A stretch of 64,000 bases of DNA from JBFAPK01 sp040676675 (GTDB taxonomy: Bacteria > Actinomycetota > Actinomycetes > Mycobacteriales > Micromonosporaceae). The stretch is taken from positions 558,001-622,000 of the forward strand of contig NZ_JBFAPK010000002.1 in assembly GCF_040676675.1 (NCBI RefSeq), in the 5' to 3' direction. This document shows positions 24,848 through 33,437 of the stretch, in pieces. The position numbers were made by a program, and so were the translations under genes. Under the pieces are notes generated by a model, which was not told the origin of the DNA, searched no databases, and saw only the letters and a list, made by a program, of their open reading frames with translations. The first letter of the stretch is position 1. Each line of letters begins with the position of its first letter.

Positions 24848-25597
24848 ATGAGCACCTCGGCCGTGTACGTCATCACCGGTGGCACCCGCGGGATCGGCGC
24901 GGGCGTTGCCCGGCAGCTGGCCGGCGTTCCCGGACGCGCGTTGCTGCTCGGCTATCGCGGCAACCACGACCGCGCCCGCCAGGTCGTCGCCGACCTCGAC
25001 CGGCCGGACAGCCCGGTGCGGGCACTGCCCTGCGACGTCAGCGATCCGGCTCAGGTGAAAGACCTGTTCACGTCCGCCGACGCGATAGGCCCGCTGGCCG
25101 GACTGGTCAACAGCGCCGGCATCCTCGAACAGCAGTGCACCTTCGACCAGATCACCCCGGACCGGTGGGCCCGGATCCTCAGCGTCAACGTCATCGGCCT
25201 CGCCACCTGCTGCCGCGAGGCGGTGGTGCGGATGCGCGACAGCCCGCTACCGGACCGGGCGATCGTCAACATCTCCTCCAAGGCCGCGGACCTGGGCGCG
25301 GCGGGCGAGTACGTGGACTACGCCGCCAGCAAGGCAGCCGTGGACACCCTGACCCGGGGCTTGGCGCTTGAGGTGGCTCGCTACGGCATCCGGGTGACCA
25401 GCGTGCGCCCCGGAATCATCGACACCGAGATCCATGCCACCGGCGGCGACCCCGAGCGTGCTCACCGGCTGGGACCTCAGCAGCCGCTTGGTCGGGCCGG
25501 TACTGTCGACGACGTCGCGAGGGCCGTGGCCTGGCTGCTGTCGTCCAACGCCGGCTTCGTCACCGGTACCACCCTCGACGTCACCGGCGGACGCTGA
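24848..25597 (+). CDS. SDR-family NAD(P)-dependent oxidoreductase
   Basis: A 249-residue classical short-chain dehydrogenase. It has the cofactor motif TGGTRGIG (residues ~10-17), NSAG (NAG motif), the catalytic Ser in VNISSKAAD, and YAASK (Tyr and Lys of the active site). It ends with the family's FVTGTTLDVTGGR. The basic residue after TGG and the lack of an acidic residue at the end of beta-2 suggest NADP. GAAAGGACC precedes ATG 24848. It is divergent from the IclR regulator, which probably controls it. Substrate unknown; the C-terminus resembles 3-oxoacyl-ACP reductase-like or sugar dehydrogenase annotations. Confidence 0.92.
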   Translation: MSTSAVYVITGGTRGIGAGVARQLAGVPGRALLLGYRGNHDRARQVVADLDRPDSPVRALPCDVSDPAQVKDLFTSADAIGPLAGLVNSAGILEQQCTFDQITPDRWARILSVNVIGLATCCREAVVRMRDSPLPDRAIVNISSKAADLGAAGEYVDYAASKAAVDTLTRGLALEVARYGIRVTSVRPGIIDTEIHATGGDPERAHRLGPQQPLGRAGTVDDVARAVAWLLSSNAGFVTGTTLDVTGGR

Positions 25598-25628
25598 CCA
25601 GCTACCGCACCCGCCCCAGGGACCGGTC

Positions 25629-26237
25629 ATGACACGGGAGATAGTGATTCTGGCCAGCGCCACCGGCACGGCGCTGAACGCGGTCTACGTTTGGCCCCAG
25701 GTCACCCGGGCAGCCCGGACCACGGCGGGACTGGCCACCGGTACCGTACTGCTCGGCTGCACGGCCCGGCTCGCCTGGACCTGTTACGCAGTCATCCAGC
25801 ACGACCCGGGACTGTTGGCCGGGCAGACGCCACCGGCGCTGGCCTTCCTCACCCTCGCCGTCTTGGTGATCGTCCGCCAGCCCGCCCGCAGAACCCGCGT
25901 GGTGACCGCACTCGCCCTGGGCAGCGCCGCGACCCTCGCCGCGGCGTGGTACCCACCGCTGCTGGCCACCATAGCGATCGCCACCGCCGCCGTGACCGCC
26001 GTGCCGCAACTGTTCGGGCCATTCACCCCAGGCGCCGCCGCGGGCGTGTCAGGGCACACGTACGCCTTGGCCGCCACCGCGAGCGCCATCTGGCTCAGCT
26101 ACGGGCTTCTTACCGCGAACCCGACCGTCTACCTGACCCACGCCCTGATCCTGCCCACCAGCGTCCTCGTCGCGATCCGGATCCGACTCGCCCGCCGCCG
26201 AGGACCACCGCTGTCACCAGCGCTATCGCTTAGCTAG
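25629..26237 (+). CDS. PQ-loop/SWEET-like membrane protein
   Basis: A 202-residue, strongly hydrophobic protein with about six to seven membrane segments and two Pro-Gln pairs in similar settings: YVWPQVTRAAR (~20-30) and TAVPQLFGPF (~123-132). Two triple-helix bundles each with a PQ motif are the mark of the PQ-loop/SWEET transporter clan (sugars or amino acids). ATG 25629 lies 31 bp after the SDR stop, so the two are probably co-transcribed. Transported substrate unknown. Confidence 0.75.
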   Translation: MTREIVILASATGTALNAVYVWPQVTRAARTTAGLATGTVLLGCTARLAWTCYAVIQHDPGLLAGQTPPALAFLTLAVLVIVRQPARRTRVVTALALGSAATLAAAWYPPLLATIAIATAAVTAVPQLFGPFTPGAAAGVSGHTYALAATASAIWLSYGLLTANPTVYLTHALILPTSVLVAIRIRLARRRGPPLSPALSLS

Positions 26238-26246
26238 CACGGGCCG

Positions 26247-26636
26247 TCAGTACCAGGACATCGTCATACCCGCGTCCGCGCGAACGGCCGCGTTGTACGT
26301 CTCCTTGAGGTCGGCGAAATACAGCCTGAAGTACTCCTCGTCGTCGCCATTGACGTTCTCGGTCGTTCGTAGGCCCGTCATGAACTGCTCGACAGTGACG
26401 GACGAAAGGCGCCCCCAAAAGGCCCTGACCTGCTCGGGGGTGAGCCGGCCCACGCATCCTTCCTCCGCCCCCTCGGCGTCGACGCCGTCCGGACCCCCCA
26501 CCCCGTGAACGATCTCGTCGCCGTCGAGCCCCAGTGCCTCCAGCCCTACGCGGAGGTAGTACGCGCTCTCGTCGAGGTCGTAGCTACCAAGCTTCTTTCC
26601 GTCCCTGACGACGTCGATGTAGATGCAGACCCCCAC
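26247..26636 (-). CDS. conserved-looking hypothetical protein, 129 residues
   Basis: The GTG start at 26636 is preceded by GAGGGAGG with 5 bp spacing, a strong ribosome site; the longer frame upstream is discarded. The protein is acidic (DESAYYLRVGLEALGLDGDE, then NGDDEEYFRLYFADLKETY), has no signal or membrane segment, and looks globular. It may be of the type found as cytoplasmic effectors or immunity-like proteins, but I recognise no family. It is convergent with the PQ-loop gene, 9 bp apart. Confidence 0.7.
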   Translation of the reverse strand: MGVCIYIDVVRDGKKLGSYDLDESAYYLRVGLEALGLDGDEIVHGVGGPDGVDAEGAEEGCVGRLTPEQVRAFWGRLSSVTVEQFMTGLRTTENVNGDDEEYFRLYFADLKETYNAAVRADAGMTMSWY

Positions 26637-26889
26637 GATCGCCTCCCTCGTACACCGTGACCTGACCTTCGGCCAGCATAAATGTGTGTGGATCTTCGGG
26701 GTGACCGGTACGTGGCACGGCCGCGCGACAGTGGGCGGTTCGTCGATGCCCGCTCCGAGCGGCCGGATTGGGAGAAGTCCCCGCCCTGTGCTGGTCAACC
26801 TAGGCGGCGAGCACCCCGAGCCCGAGCCCGAGCCCGACGATCCCACCACCAACGCAGACTCGGCCACCACACCAAGCGAAAGATCAAGG

Positions 26890-27123
26890 GACGTTGGAGT
26901 ATTGGAGCAAACGATCTTCCGCGACAGGCCACTTCCGCACCAAGGCCCGCCGCTACTGCATCACCTTCCAATTCCTGCGGGACGCCCGCGTCACCATCCG
27001 CCGCGACGAGGACCAGGCCGCCAGGCAATCCGAAATCCGCGTTGTCGACCCCCCGACGGCGCCACCCTCGTCGTCGGCCCGCTCACATTCGCCGGAATCG
27101 GCTGGCACACCACCGGAGATGCC
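26890..27123 (+). pseudogene. RepSA-like replication-initiator C-terminal fragment
   Basis: One frame reads RYCITFQFLRDARVTIRRDE (~26950-27010); after a frameshift near 27045 another reads TLVVGPLTFAGIGWHTTGDA (~27063-27122). These match the end of the replication initiator carried by pSAM2-type actinomycete integrative elements: a TTFRALRDAR-type segment, then a VVG..FAG.GWHTTGDALLA-type segment. The rest of the gene is absent. It points to an old integrative conjugative element in this area. Confidence 0.55.
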
Positions 27124-27157
27124 CCCCAGCACCGCCGCCGCCTGGCGCTGGCGCTGT

Positions 27158-28414
27158 TCATCGTGCCGTCGGTACGGAGGTGGCGACACGGCCACGCCGG
27201 GCACACGCCACGACGACGAGCATCGCGACCGCGGCCAGCATGGCCCAGTACAACGGCTCCAAGCCGTGCCGGGACAACGCCGTGAACAACGTGCCGCCGG
27301 AGAACGAGCCTAACGGTTCGCCGACGGCCATCGCGATCTGCAACAGGACAAACGCCTCGATCACGGGACGGCTGCCCGAGATTTCGGCGAACGCGGTGCT
27401 GACGAACGGCGTGAAGAACGTTTCCGCGATCGAGAACACCACGACGGCCACGAAACAGCCCGCAATCAAGGCACCAAGACCGGCCATGGACGCGAACGCG
27501 GCCGCGAAGATGCCGACGCCGATCAACAGGAATCGCGTCGGCGGCATTCCGGTGTCCAATCGGCGATTGGCGTGTGCGGAAACCGGAATCTGTACCAGCA
27601 CGACGAGTACCGCGTTGGCGGTGAAGAACGACGAACGCAACAACGGCGACGTGGTGATCGAGCTGATGTGCAATGTCAGCGCCGAGAATAACTGTCCATA
27701 GAGGAACCACCCGGCAACGGTGATCGCCATCACTGTGCGCACCTGCGGTTCGGTGACGATGGAGCGGATGGCACCCAGCACCGTCGCCTTCCGCTCGTCG
27801 TTGTCGCCCGCGCGCACACCGGCCGGTACGGCGAACGCGACGGCGACGGCGCCGATCGCGTACAGCGCCGCCGGCACCAGTACGGTCAGGCCGTGTCGGT
27901 CGCTGCTGAACAGCAGGTTCGCCGCGATCGGGCCGACGGCCGCGGCGACGTTGACGGCGACCTGCACCGCGGAGAACGCCGTGTTGCGAGCCGCGGCCGA
28001 GGGCAGTGCCAGCGCGATGTACGTGCGCGCCATCAGCGTGTTCACACTGATCCCGGTGCCCGCGAGCGCGAGGCAGACCAGCGTGGGCACCGGACCGGAC
28101 GCGACCGCCAGCAGGCCGAACCCGATGGCCGGGATGAGCAGTCCGCCCGCTGTGGCCGCGCGGATGGTCAGCGTGCGCAGAATGCCGCCGAGCAGCAGGC
28201 AGGCCACCCGGACGGAGAACGCCAACGTGAACAGCGCGGTGCCGACGAACCAGGCGGACGAGTGCCGCGCCTCCGCGAACAGCAGCGGAAGCGTGGGCAG
28301 CAGGGTGTAGTAGCCAAGATTGGCTACCAGATAGTTCAGAAAGACAGCGGTACTGACTTTTCTGACCTCACCACGCTCGACTGGCTCGATGACCTTGTAC
28401 GTGTTACTCGCCAC
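27158..28414 (-). CDS. MFS transporter
   Basis: About 418 residues and 12 hydrophobic segments, with the MFS layout and a long central loop near residues 200-225 (AGVRAGDNDERKATVLGAIR). It resembles YdeE/MdtH-type drug or amino-acid exporters; there is no classic GxxxDRxGRR motif after helix 2, so subfamily is uncertain. GTG 28414 is chosen (GGGGCGAG just upstream); the frame runs further but without a membrane-protein-like start. Transcribed away from the MocR regulator across an 83-bp divergent region, so likely the exporter of whatever the neighbouring ATP-grasp enzyme makes. Confidence 0.87.
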   Translation of the reverse strand: MASNTYKVIEPVERGEVRKVSTAVFLNYLVANLGYYTLLPTLPLLFAEARHSSAWFVGTALFTLAFSVRVACLLLGGILRTLTIRAATAGGLLIPAIGFGLLAVASGPVPTLVCLALAGTGISVNTLMARTYIALALPSAAARNTAFSAVQVAVNVAAAVGPIAANLLFSSDRHGLTVLVPAALYAIGAVAVAFAVPAGVRAGDNDERKATVLGAIRSIVTEPQVRTVMAITVAGWFLYGQLFSALTLHISSITTSPLLRSSFFTANAVLVVLVQIPVSAHANRRLDTGMPPTRFLLIGVGIFAAAFASMAGLGALIAGCFVAVVVFSIAETFFTPFVSTAFAEISGSRPVIEAFVLLQIAMAVGEPLGSFSGGTLFTALSRHGLEPLYWAMLAAVAMLVVVACARRGRVATSVPTAR

Positions 28415-28497
28415 CCGACTCGCCCCTAATCGCCTGTTTTGCCGGCACGGAACAAGCAGCATATCGAGCAGGTGGCCGTACACTATGCTCCAGTTTT
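28415..28497. promoter_or_regulatory. divergent promoter region between MFS and MocR genes
   Basis: 83 bp separate the two divergent starts. Overlapping TACACT (28479-28484) and TATGCT (28484-28489) can serve as -10 boxes for the MocR gene, whose GTG starts 8 nt later, suggesting a leaderless or very short leader. MocR/PdxR proteins usually bind direct repeats in such divergent regions; I did not find a clear repeat by eye. Confidence 0.45.
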
Positions 28498-29925
28498 GTG
28501 GCTGTCGAGTGGACCAGTTCGCTGGATCTCATCATCGACCTGAACCCCAGCCAGGGGATCCGGCAGGGCATCGAGACCGCCGTTCGCGACGCGATTCGGG
28601 ATGGCAGGCTGCGGTTGGGCACGACATTGCCGTCCACCCGCGCGCTGGCCCGCGACCTCGGCGTCGCGCGCGGCACGGTCAACGAGGCATACAGCCAGCT
28701 CGCGGCCGAGGGATACCTGCTCGCCCGGCAGGGGGCCGCTTGCCGGGTGGTCTGGGTGCCGCCGCCTGCCGAGGAATCGACCGTGCCCGCGACCGAGGAG
28801 ACACGCCACTGGGATCTGCGGCCAGGCCGGGCGTACAGCGCCAGCTTTCCGCGCCAGGTCTGGGCGAAGGCCGTCCGCCGCGTGCTGCGAGACATCCCGG
28901 ACGAGGCACTCGGCTACGGCGACAGCCAGGGCACGTTCGCGTTGCGTGACGCCCTGACCACGTATCTTGGTCGGGCGCGAGGCGTGCGGACCGACCCGGG
29001 CCGACTGCTGGTGTGCAGCGGTTTCACGCAGGCGTTGACCGTCGTCTGTGGCGCGCTCCGGGCGATGGGCGCCACGACCCTGGCCACGGAGAATCCGAAC
29101 GCGCCCCGGTTCCGCGAGATCGTCCGACAGATGGGTCTGGACGTGGTGCCCGTACCGTGTGACGAGGACGGCCTGCGGGTGGACCACCTGGCTCATCGGT
29201 CGGCAGATGCCGTGCTGGTGACGCCGGCCCACCAGTACCCGCTGGGCGGGACATTGTCCGCAGCACGCCGCGCCGCGCTGGTCGAGTGGGCGCGGGACAA
29301 CGACGCGCTGATTATCGAGGACGACTACGACGGCGAGTTCCGCTTCGACCGGCATCCGGTGGCCGCGCTCCAGCAGATGGATCCCGATCACGTGGTCTAC
29401 GCGGGCACGGCGAGCAAGACGCTGGCGCCCGGCATCCGGCTCGGCTGGGTCACGCTGCCGCCCGCCATCCGGGAGGCTGTCATCGCCGAGAAGGACCGGC
29501 TGGACCGGGGCAACAGCGTGCTGGACCAGTTCGCGCTGGCCGAGCTGATCGGCTCCGGCGAGTTCGACCGGCACGTCCGCCGGATGCGGGTCGTGTATCG
29601 GCAGCGCCGCGATCAAGTGCTCGATGTGCTGGCGGAACGAGTGCCGGAGCTGCAGGTCAGGGGCATCGCCGCCGGTCTGCATCTGGTCGCCGTCCTGCCC
29701 GGCATGACCAGCGAGGAGCAGGTGCTGGCCGAGGCGGAGCGGAACTCGTTGCTGCTGCACTCGCTCACCGAGTACTGGCACGAGCCGGACGGCGACCGGC
29801 CGCAGGCAGTGATTGTCGGCTACGGAACCCCGGCGGGACACGCCTTCCGGCCCGCGCTGCAGGCGCTCGCGTCAGCCGTAAGCGCCGCGATGGTCACTCC
29901 ACGTCGAATACGACCTGCGCCTTGA
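28498..29925 (+). CDS. MocR/PdxR-type regulator: GntR winged helix + aminotransferase-like domain
   Basis: A 475-residue fusion. Residues ~15-80 are a GntR winged helix (LPSTRALARDLGVARGTV). Residues ~110-470 are a fold-type I aminotransferase domain with the PLP lysine K307 in AGTASKTLAPGIRLGW and the cofactor Asp in IEDDYDGEFRF. MocR proteins sense amino acids or PLP/amine ligands as external aldimines and control adjacent metabolic or transport genes. GTG 28498 is chosen; a -10-like box lies just upstream. Its 3' end overlaps the convergent ATP-grasp gene by 32 bp. Likely regulator of both neighbours. Confidence 0.93.
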   Translation: MAVEWTSSLDLIIDLNPSQGIRQGIETAVRDAIRDGRLRLGTTLPSTRALARDLGVARGTVNEAYSQLAAEGYLLARQGAACRVVWVPPPAEESTVPATEETRHWDLRPGRAYSASFPRQVWAKAVRRVLRDIPDEALGYGDSQGTFALRDALTTYLGRARGVRTDPGRLLVCSGFTQALTVVCGALRAMGATTLATENPNAPRFREIVRQMGLDVVPVPCDEDGLRVDHLAHRSADAVLVTPAHQYPLGGTLSAARRAALVEWARDNDALIIEDDYDGEFRFDRHPVAALQQMDPDHVVYAGTASKTLAPGIRLGWVTLPPAIREAVIAEKDRLDRGNSVLDQFALAELIGSGEFDRHVRRMRVVYRQRRDQVLDVLAERVPELQVRGIAAGLHLVAVLPGMTSEEQVLAEAERNSLLLHSLTEYWHEPDGDRPQAVIVGYGTPAGHAFRPALQALASAVSAAMVTPRRIRPAP

Positions 29926-31135
29926 GCTCCGCGATCAACTTGTCGACCTCCTCAGCCGTGTCCGCACCAACCACGAACGCGCCGTGCCGGCCGAACGCGT
30001 CCGCTACCGGGTGGACCACATCCCCAGGCGCGATCGTGAGATCGGCAGCCAGCACGTTCGGATGAGCGGTCAGCTCCGCCCAGCCGTGGACGGCACGCAG
30101 ATTCCCCGGCGGGCAGAACAGGAACTCGGCACCCGCGGCGCCCCGCGATGCCGGGACGAGTGCCGGCGTCGCGCCGAGTAGGTCGTCGACAAGCGTGCCG
30201 TAGAGCTCCAGTCCCGGGCGGGTGTGCTCGACGAGCGCATGGATGAAGTCGCCACCGGGCCGGTCGTGTAGTTCGCCGAGCACGACTCCCTCGTCGGTGG
30301 TCCAGAACTCGACGTGGAAAATGCCCCTGGCGATGCCCGCGGCGAGCAGCGCGCGCTGGACGGCATCGACCACCTCGACGGTCGTGGCGTGGTCCAGCCC
30401 GGCGGGCACCCGGTGGCCGACCTCGACGAACCCGTCCGCCACGGACTTGCTGGTCAACGCCAGCACCTGCGGCACGCCACCGACCATGACGCCCTCGGCG
30501 GAGAACTCCTCGCCGGACACGAACGTCTCGATCAGGAACTCCGTCCGCGCCGGCAGCGAGCCCATCGCCGACGGCGGCGCGCCGAACCTCGCCAGCGCGG
30601 CGGGCAGGTCCGCGACGCTGTCGAGCCGCGAGACGCCGATGCTGGCCAGTCCGTTCCGCGGTTTGACGATCCACGGGCCGGGCGCGTTGTCCCGCATGAA
30701 CCGCTCCGCGTCCTCGGCCGACTCGCAGAGGGCGACCGCCGGCTGCCGGAATCCCGCGGCCCGCAGGCGTTCCCGGCACAGGTCCTTGTTGCGGATCAGG
30801 TTGACGGCCTCGGGACTGTTGCCGGCCAGGCCGAGTTCACGTGCCAGGACGGCGGTGGAGAACACGGCGAGTTCGCGAATCGTGAGCACGGCGTCGATGT
30901 CGGTCCTCGTCGCCGCCCATACCGCGCAGGCCGCCGGGTCGTGCACCTCGAGTGGCACGATCTCGTCGACCCGGGCCAGTTCCTCGGCCGAGGCGTGCTC
31001 CAGGTTCGCGGGCGTGTCCGCGCCGATCAGCGTGATGCCGCGCCGCCTGGCCTGCTCGCTCAACCGCCGGATCTGGTCCCTGCCCCAGGACGTGAGCACC
31101 GTGTTGCCGATGACGAGAAGCTTCGGAGATGCCAT
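29894..31135 (-). CDS. ATP-grasp carboxylate-amine ligase
   Basis: A 413-residue ATP-grasp enzyme. The N-terminal Rossmann-like preATP-grasp domain begins KLLVIGNTVLTSWG. The nucleotide Lys is K158 in GPWIVKPRNGLASIG. Acidic residues follow (E209/E210, E214), then E276 in FHVEFW and the metal-binding ELHDRPGGD (288-296). In most ligases this last motif is EINxRxGG; here the Asn is His290. It would form an amide or peptide bond between a carboxylate (as acyl phosphate) and an amine, as in dipeptide or amino-acid-conjugate biosynthesis. It ends convergently inside the MocR gene. No other biosynthetic enzyme is adjacent, so its substrates may come from primary metabolism. Confidence 0.88.
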   Translation of the reverse strand: MASPKLLVIGNTVLTSWGRDQIRRLSEQARRRGITLIGADTPANLEHASAEELARVDEIVPLEVHDPAACAVWAATRTDIDAVLTIRELAVFSTAVLARELGLAGNSPEAVNLIRNKDLCRERLRAAGFRQPAVALCESAEDAERFMRDNAPGPWIVKPRNGLASIGVSRLDSVADLPAALARFGAPPSAMGSLPARTEFLIETFVSGEEFSAEGVMVGGVPQVLALTSKSVADGFVEVGHRVPAGLDHATTVEVVDAVQRALLAAGIARGIFHVEFWTTDEGVVLGELHDRPGGDFIHALVEHTRPGLELYGTLVDDLLGATPALVPASRGAAGAEFLFCPPGNLRAVHGWAELTAHPNVLAADLTIAPGDVVHPVADAFGRHGAFVVGADTAEEVDKLIAELKAQVVFDVE

Positions 31136-31407
31136 AGAGCCAGGCTAGGCATGGACGGCCCAGGGCTCATGCGCCAGTGGCCGGCGCCGCCGGTGGACCA
31201 GTTGAGTCGGACACCACGACGTAGCGGGCGGCGGCGCGGGCAACGCCATCGTCACCCGGCCGGGCGACCGCCTCCGCATAGATCTTTCTCCCGTGCACGA
31301 CGTGCAACTCGTACTGATGTGCAACATCGCACCGACCGGCGCGGACCGGTGGTAGTCCCGCGACGGCCGGGTGAGCCTGGCTCTGCCCGGCGCGCCGATC
31401 TGGATGG
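31136..31407. other. gap with a possible minus-strand relic
   Basis: Upstream of the ATP-grasp gene a minus-strand frame (stop at ~31167) reads YELHVVHGRKIYAEAVARPG and ARAAARYVVV, which looks like the end of a real protein, but no matching N-terminus is visible. It could be a truncated gene formerly in the ATP-grasp operon. Confidence 0.3.
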
Positions 31408-31683
31408 GTGAACCCCTCGTCAGCCTCGCGCTCAAGGTTGCCGAGCGTAGAGCGATTCACCCGCCTCTACAAGAGCATGAAGCTCGGAGTCTTCGCACTC
31501 GTGTTTCGCGGCCGGCACAGAGGCGGTCAGCCCGCACCCACCAGCGAAGCGTCCGCAGTCGAATGGTGGTTTCCAAACCGGGTCAAGGCGGAGATAGGCG
31601 AAGCATTCGCCATCCGGATCATCGACGCCCTCGCACCCGACAAGGGCGTCCGCTTCGCTTCCACGACGGCATCCACCTACTAG
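31408..31683 (+). pseudogene. NUDIX hydrolase C-terminal fragment
   Basis: The frame reads ERFTRLYKSMKLGVFALVFR, then PAPTSEASAVEWW, then GEAFAIRIIDAL. This matches the half of a NUDIX hydrolase after the NUDIX box (the typical LTGVYKNM...ALVFR...T.E...W...EAFAVRVLDAL pattern). The NUDIX box itself is missing, so it cannot be active. The following 260 bp (31684-31950) hold nothing recognisable. Confidence 0.65.
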
Positions 31684-31950
31684 ACTGACCCGCCCACGCC
31701 GCCGGCCGGCTCACCCGGAGGCCAAAACGGTCAACGCTGCCGACAGTGCGGCGAGTCGTCTGCCCCGCCTGATGATGCTCGATCCTGACACGCTTTTCCA
31801 CTCCTGAACGGCTAGGTTCCTTTCCCGGCCTGGCATAGCCCAGACTCGTGCCCTGCGTTGCGCTCGTTCCCGGCTCGGGTTCCCGGACTAAGAGTGAAGC
31901 CGGAGACGATGACCGCTGACTGACCGTTTCCTCTCGTGACGGCTAGCGAT

Positions 31951-32690
31951 CTACGATGCGTAGACCGCCAAGCCGTGCGACCGGCGGATGATCGAGCGCG
32001 CCTGGGCGGCGTCCGGGTCCCGGCCGCGCGGGTCACGGAACGACAGCCGGTCGAAGCGGCGTTCACCCACATGACGTCGAAGATCAAAACTTTTGGGTCC
32101 GGTTCGGGCACGTGAGCCACCGTGAGCCGCGGGTACCGGTGGGCGAGCCCACGCAGCCGGCTGAGAGCGTGTTGTCGCTATGCGCGAGGTCGTGGCCGAG
32201 TCTGTAGCCGGCTTCGCGCCCTCGGCCCGCGCGTTGTCGAAGCAGCAGAGCGTGAACGCGTGCCCGGGCAACGCCTCCCGGTAGAACGCCAGCAGGGCCG
32301 GGTCGACCCGGGGTCGCTTGTGCCGGGGCACCCGGACAGCGCGTCGGTGATCAGCGTCGGATCGACGGCGAGCACCACCGGGTAGACGCTCGAAGACCTC
32401 GACCTCGTCGGGCTTCCACCCCATCCAGTCGATACCGGAGTCGACCGGGAGCGGACGGACGGCGTCGAGCATGCTGGGCAGCACGCCGGCGTGCGATCCC
32501 GCCGGGACGAAGTGCCGCGGGTCGAGCCGGCGCGCCGGCAGGTGCAGCAGCATCGCGTTGGGCCCAGCGGCCCGGTTCGTCGCCGTGTTCTGGTAGCCGA
32601 GCACCTCGATCGGGCCGCACCGCGGTGCCGGCGGCGAGCGCCGTACAGGACCGTTCCGGAAAACTCGGCGAGGTCGAGCGACACGCACAC
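31951..32690 (-). pseudogene. broken gene of a conserved unknown family
   Basis: From GTG 32690 the frame reads VCVSLDLAEFSGTVLYGA. After a shift near 32620 it continues GPIEVLGYQNTATNRAAGPN, AMLLHLPARRLDPRHFVP and MLDAVRPLPVD. Near 32390 VYPVVLAVDPTLITDALS is in another frame, and then PRVDPALLAFYREALPGH and TLCCFDNARA follow in the earlier frame. Joined together these make one coherent protein of a family known to me only as an uncharacterised actinobacterial/bacterial protein. At least three frameshifts make it a pseudogene. Confidence 0.7.
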
Positions 32691-32725
32691 GCCCGCACCG
32701 TACCGGAACGGCCAGTTGGAAGGGC

Positions 32726-33331
32726 TCAGCGGAACAGGTGGTCGAGGTAGTAGTCGATGGTCTCGGTTGCCTGCTGGGGGGTGCGCAGGCCGAGGACGAC
32801 GGGTGGGCCCTGGGAGTCCGCGATGCCGAACAGCAGCTCCGCCTCCCGGGCGGGGTCGCGTTCCGGTGCGATGTCGCCGGTTTCCTGAGCGGTACGGATG
32901 AGGCCCGCGAGCAGGTCGAGCAGGCGGGGCAGGCCCTCGATGTAGAGGGCCCGCAGCTTGGGGCTGTCGATCATCCGGATGAGGTAGGCCACCCCGACCA
33001 GCCACTCCCGGCGGCGCTGGCTGCTGTCGGGGATCATCTGGAGCATCAGCCAGCGCAGCGCTTGCCGGGGTGTGGGGTCACCTTCCGGCCATGACTGCTG
33101 GTTCCAGCGCTGCTGGATCAGCCAGTCCTGGTACTCGATCGCGTAGGCGAGCAGGTCGTCCTTGCTGGCGAAGTAGTGCTGGATGCGCCCGATCGAGACA
33201 CCTGCCTGTTCGGCCACCGTGCGCAGGGAGATCGCTTCCAGTCCCCGCTGCGCAACGATGTCCAGGAGTGCCTCGGTGATGTGATCCCGGCGGGCCTTGT
33301 GGTCGACCTGTCGCGGCACCCTGATCGTCAC
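32726..33331 (-). CDS. TetR-family transcriptional regulator
   Basis: A 201-residue protein with an N-terminal TetR helix-turn-helix (~15-60: ITEALLDIVAQRGLEAISLR, VAEQAGVSIGRIQHYFASKD) and a helical C-terminal ligand domain (TetR_C-type, QALRWLMLQMIPDS). GTG 33331 follows AAGGGAAG closely. It is divergent from the esterase gene across a 106-bp region containing an imperfect palindrome (33382-33405), the likely operator. Probably represses itself and the esterase, responding to a hydrophobic ligand or ester. Confidence 0.92.
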   Translation of the reverse strand: MTIRVPRQVDHKARRDHITEALLDIVAQRGLEAISLRTVAEQAGVSIGRIQHYFASKDDLLAYAIEYQDWLIQQRWNQQSWPEGDPTPRQALRWLMLQMIPDSSQRRREWLVGVAYLIRMIDSPKLRALYIEGLPRLLDLLAGLIRTAQETGDIAPERDPAREAELLFGIADSQGPPVVLGLRTPQQATETIDYYLDHLFR

Positions 33332-33381
33332 CTTCCCTTCCTCGCGGTTTGCGCTTCTGGCCGGATCACCTTACGGTTCAG

Positions 33382-33405
33382 GTAGCAATACGATCATATT
33401 GTAAC
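33382..33405. promoter_or_regulatory. candidate TetR operator palindrome
   Basis: CAATA (33386-33390) and TATTG (33397-33401) form a perfect inverted repeat around a 6-bp centre. The symmetry extends outwards to GTAGCAATA/TATTGTAAC with two mismatches, giving a 24-bp imperfect palindrome. Its AT-rich core stands out in this GC-rich DNA, and it lies 33 bp before the esterase start and 51 bp from the TetR start. Confidence 0.55.
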
Positions 33406-33437
33406 GTCCTCGTACTCGAAGGAACGGAAGTCGGATC

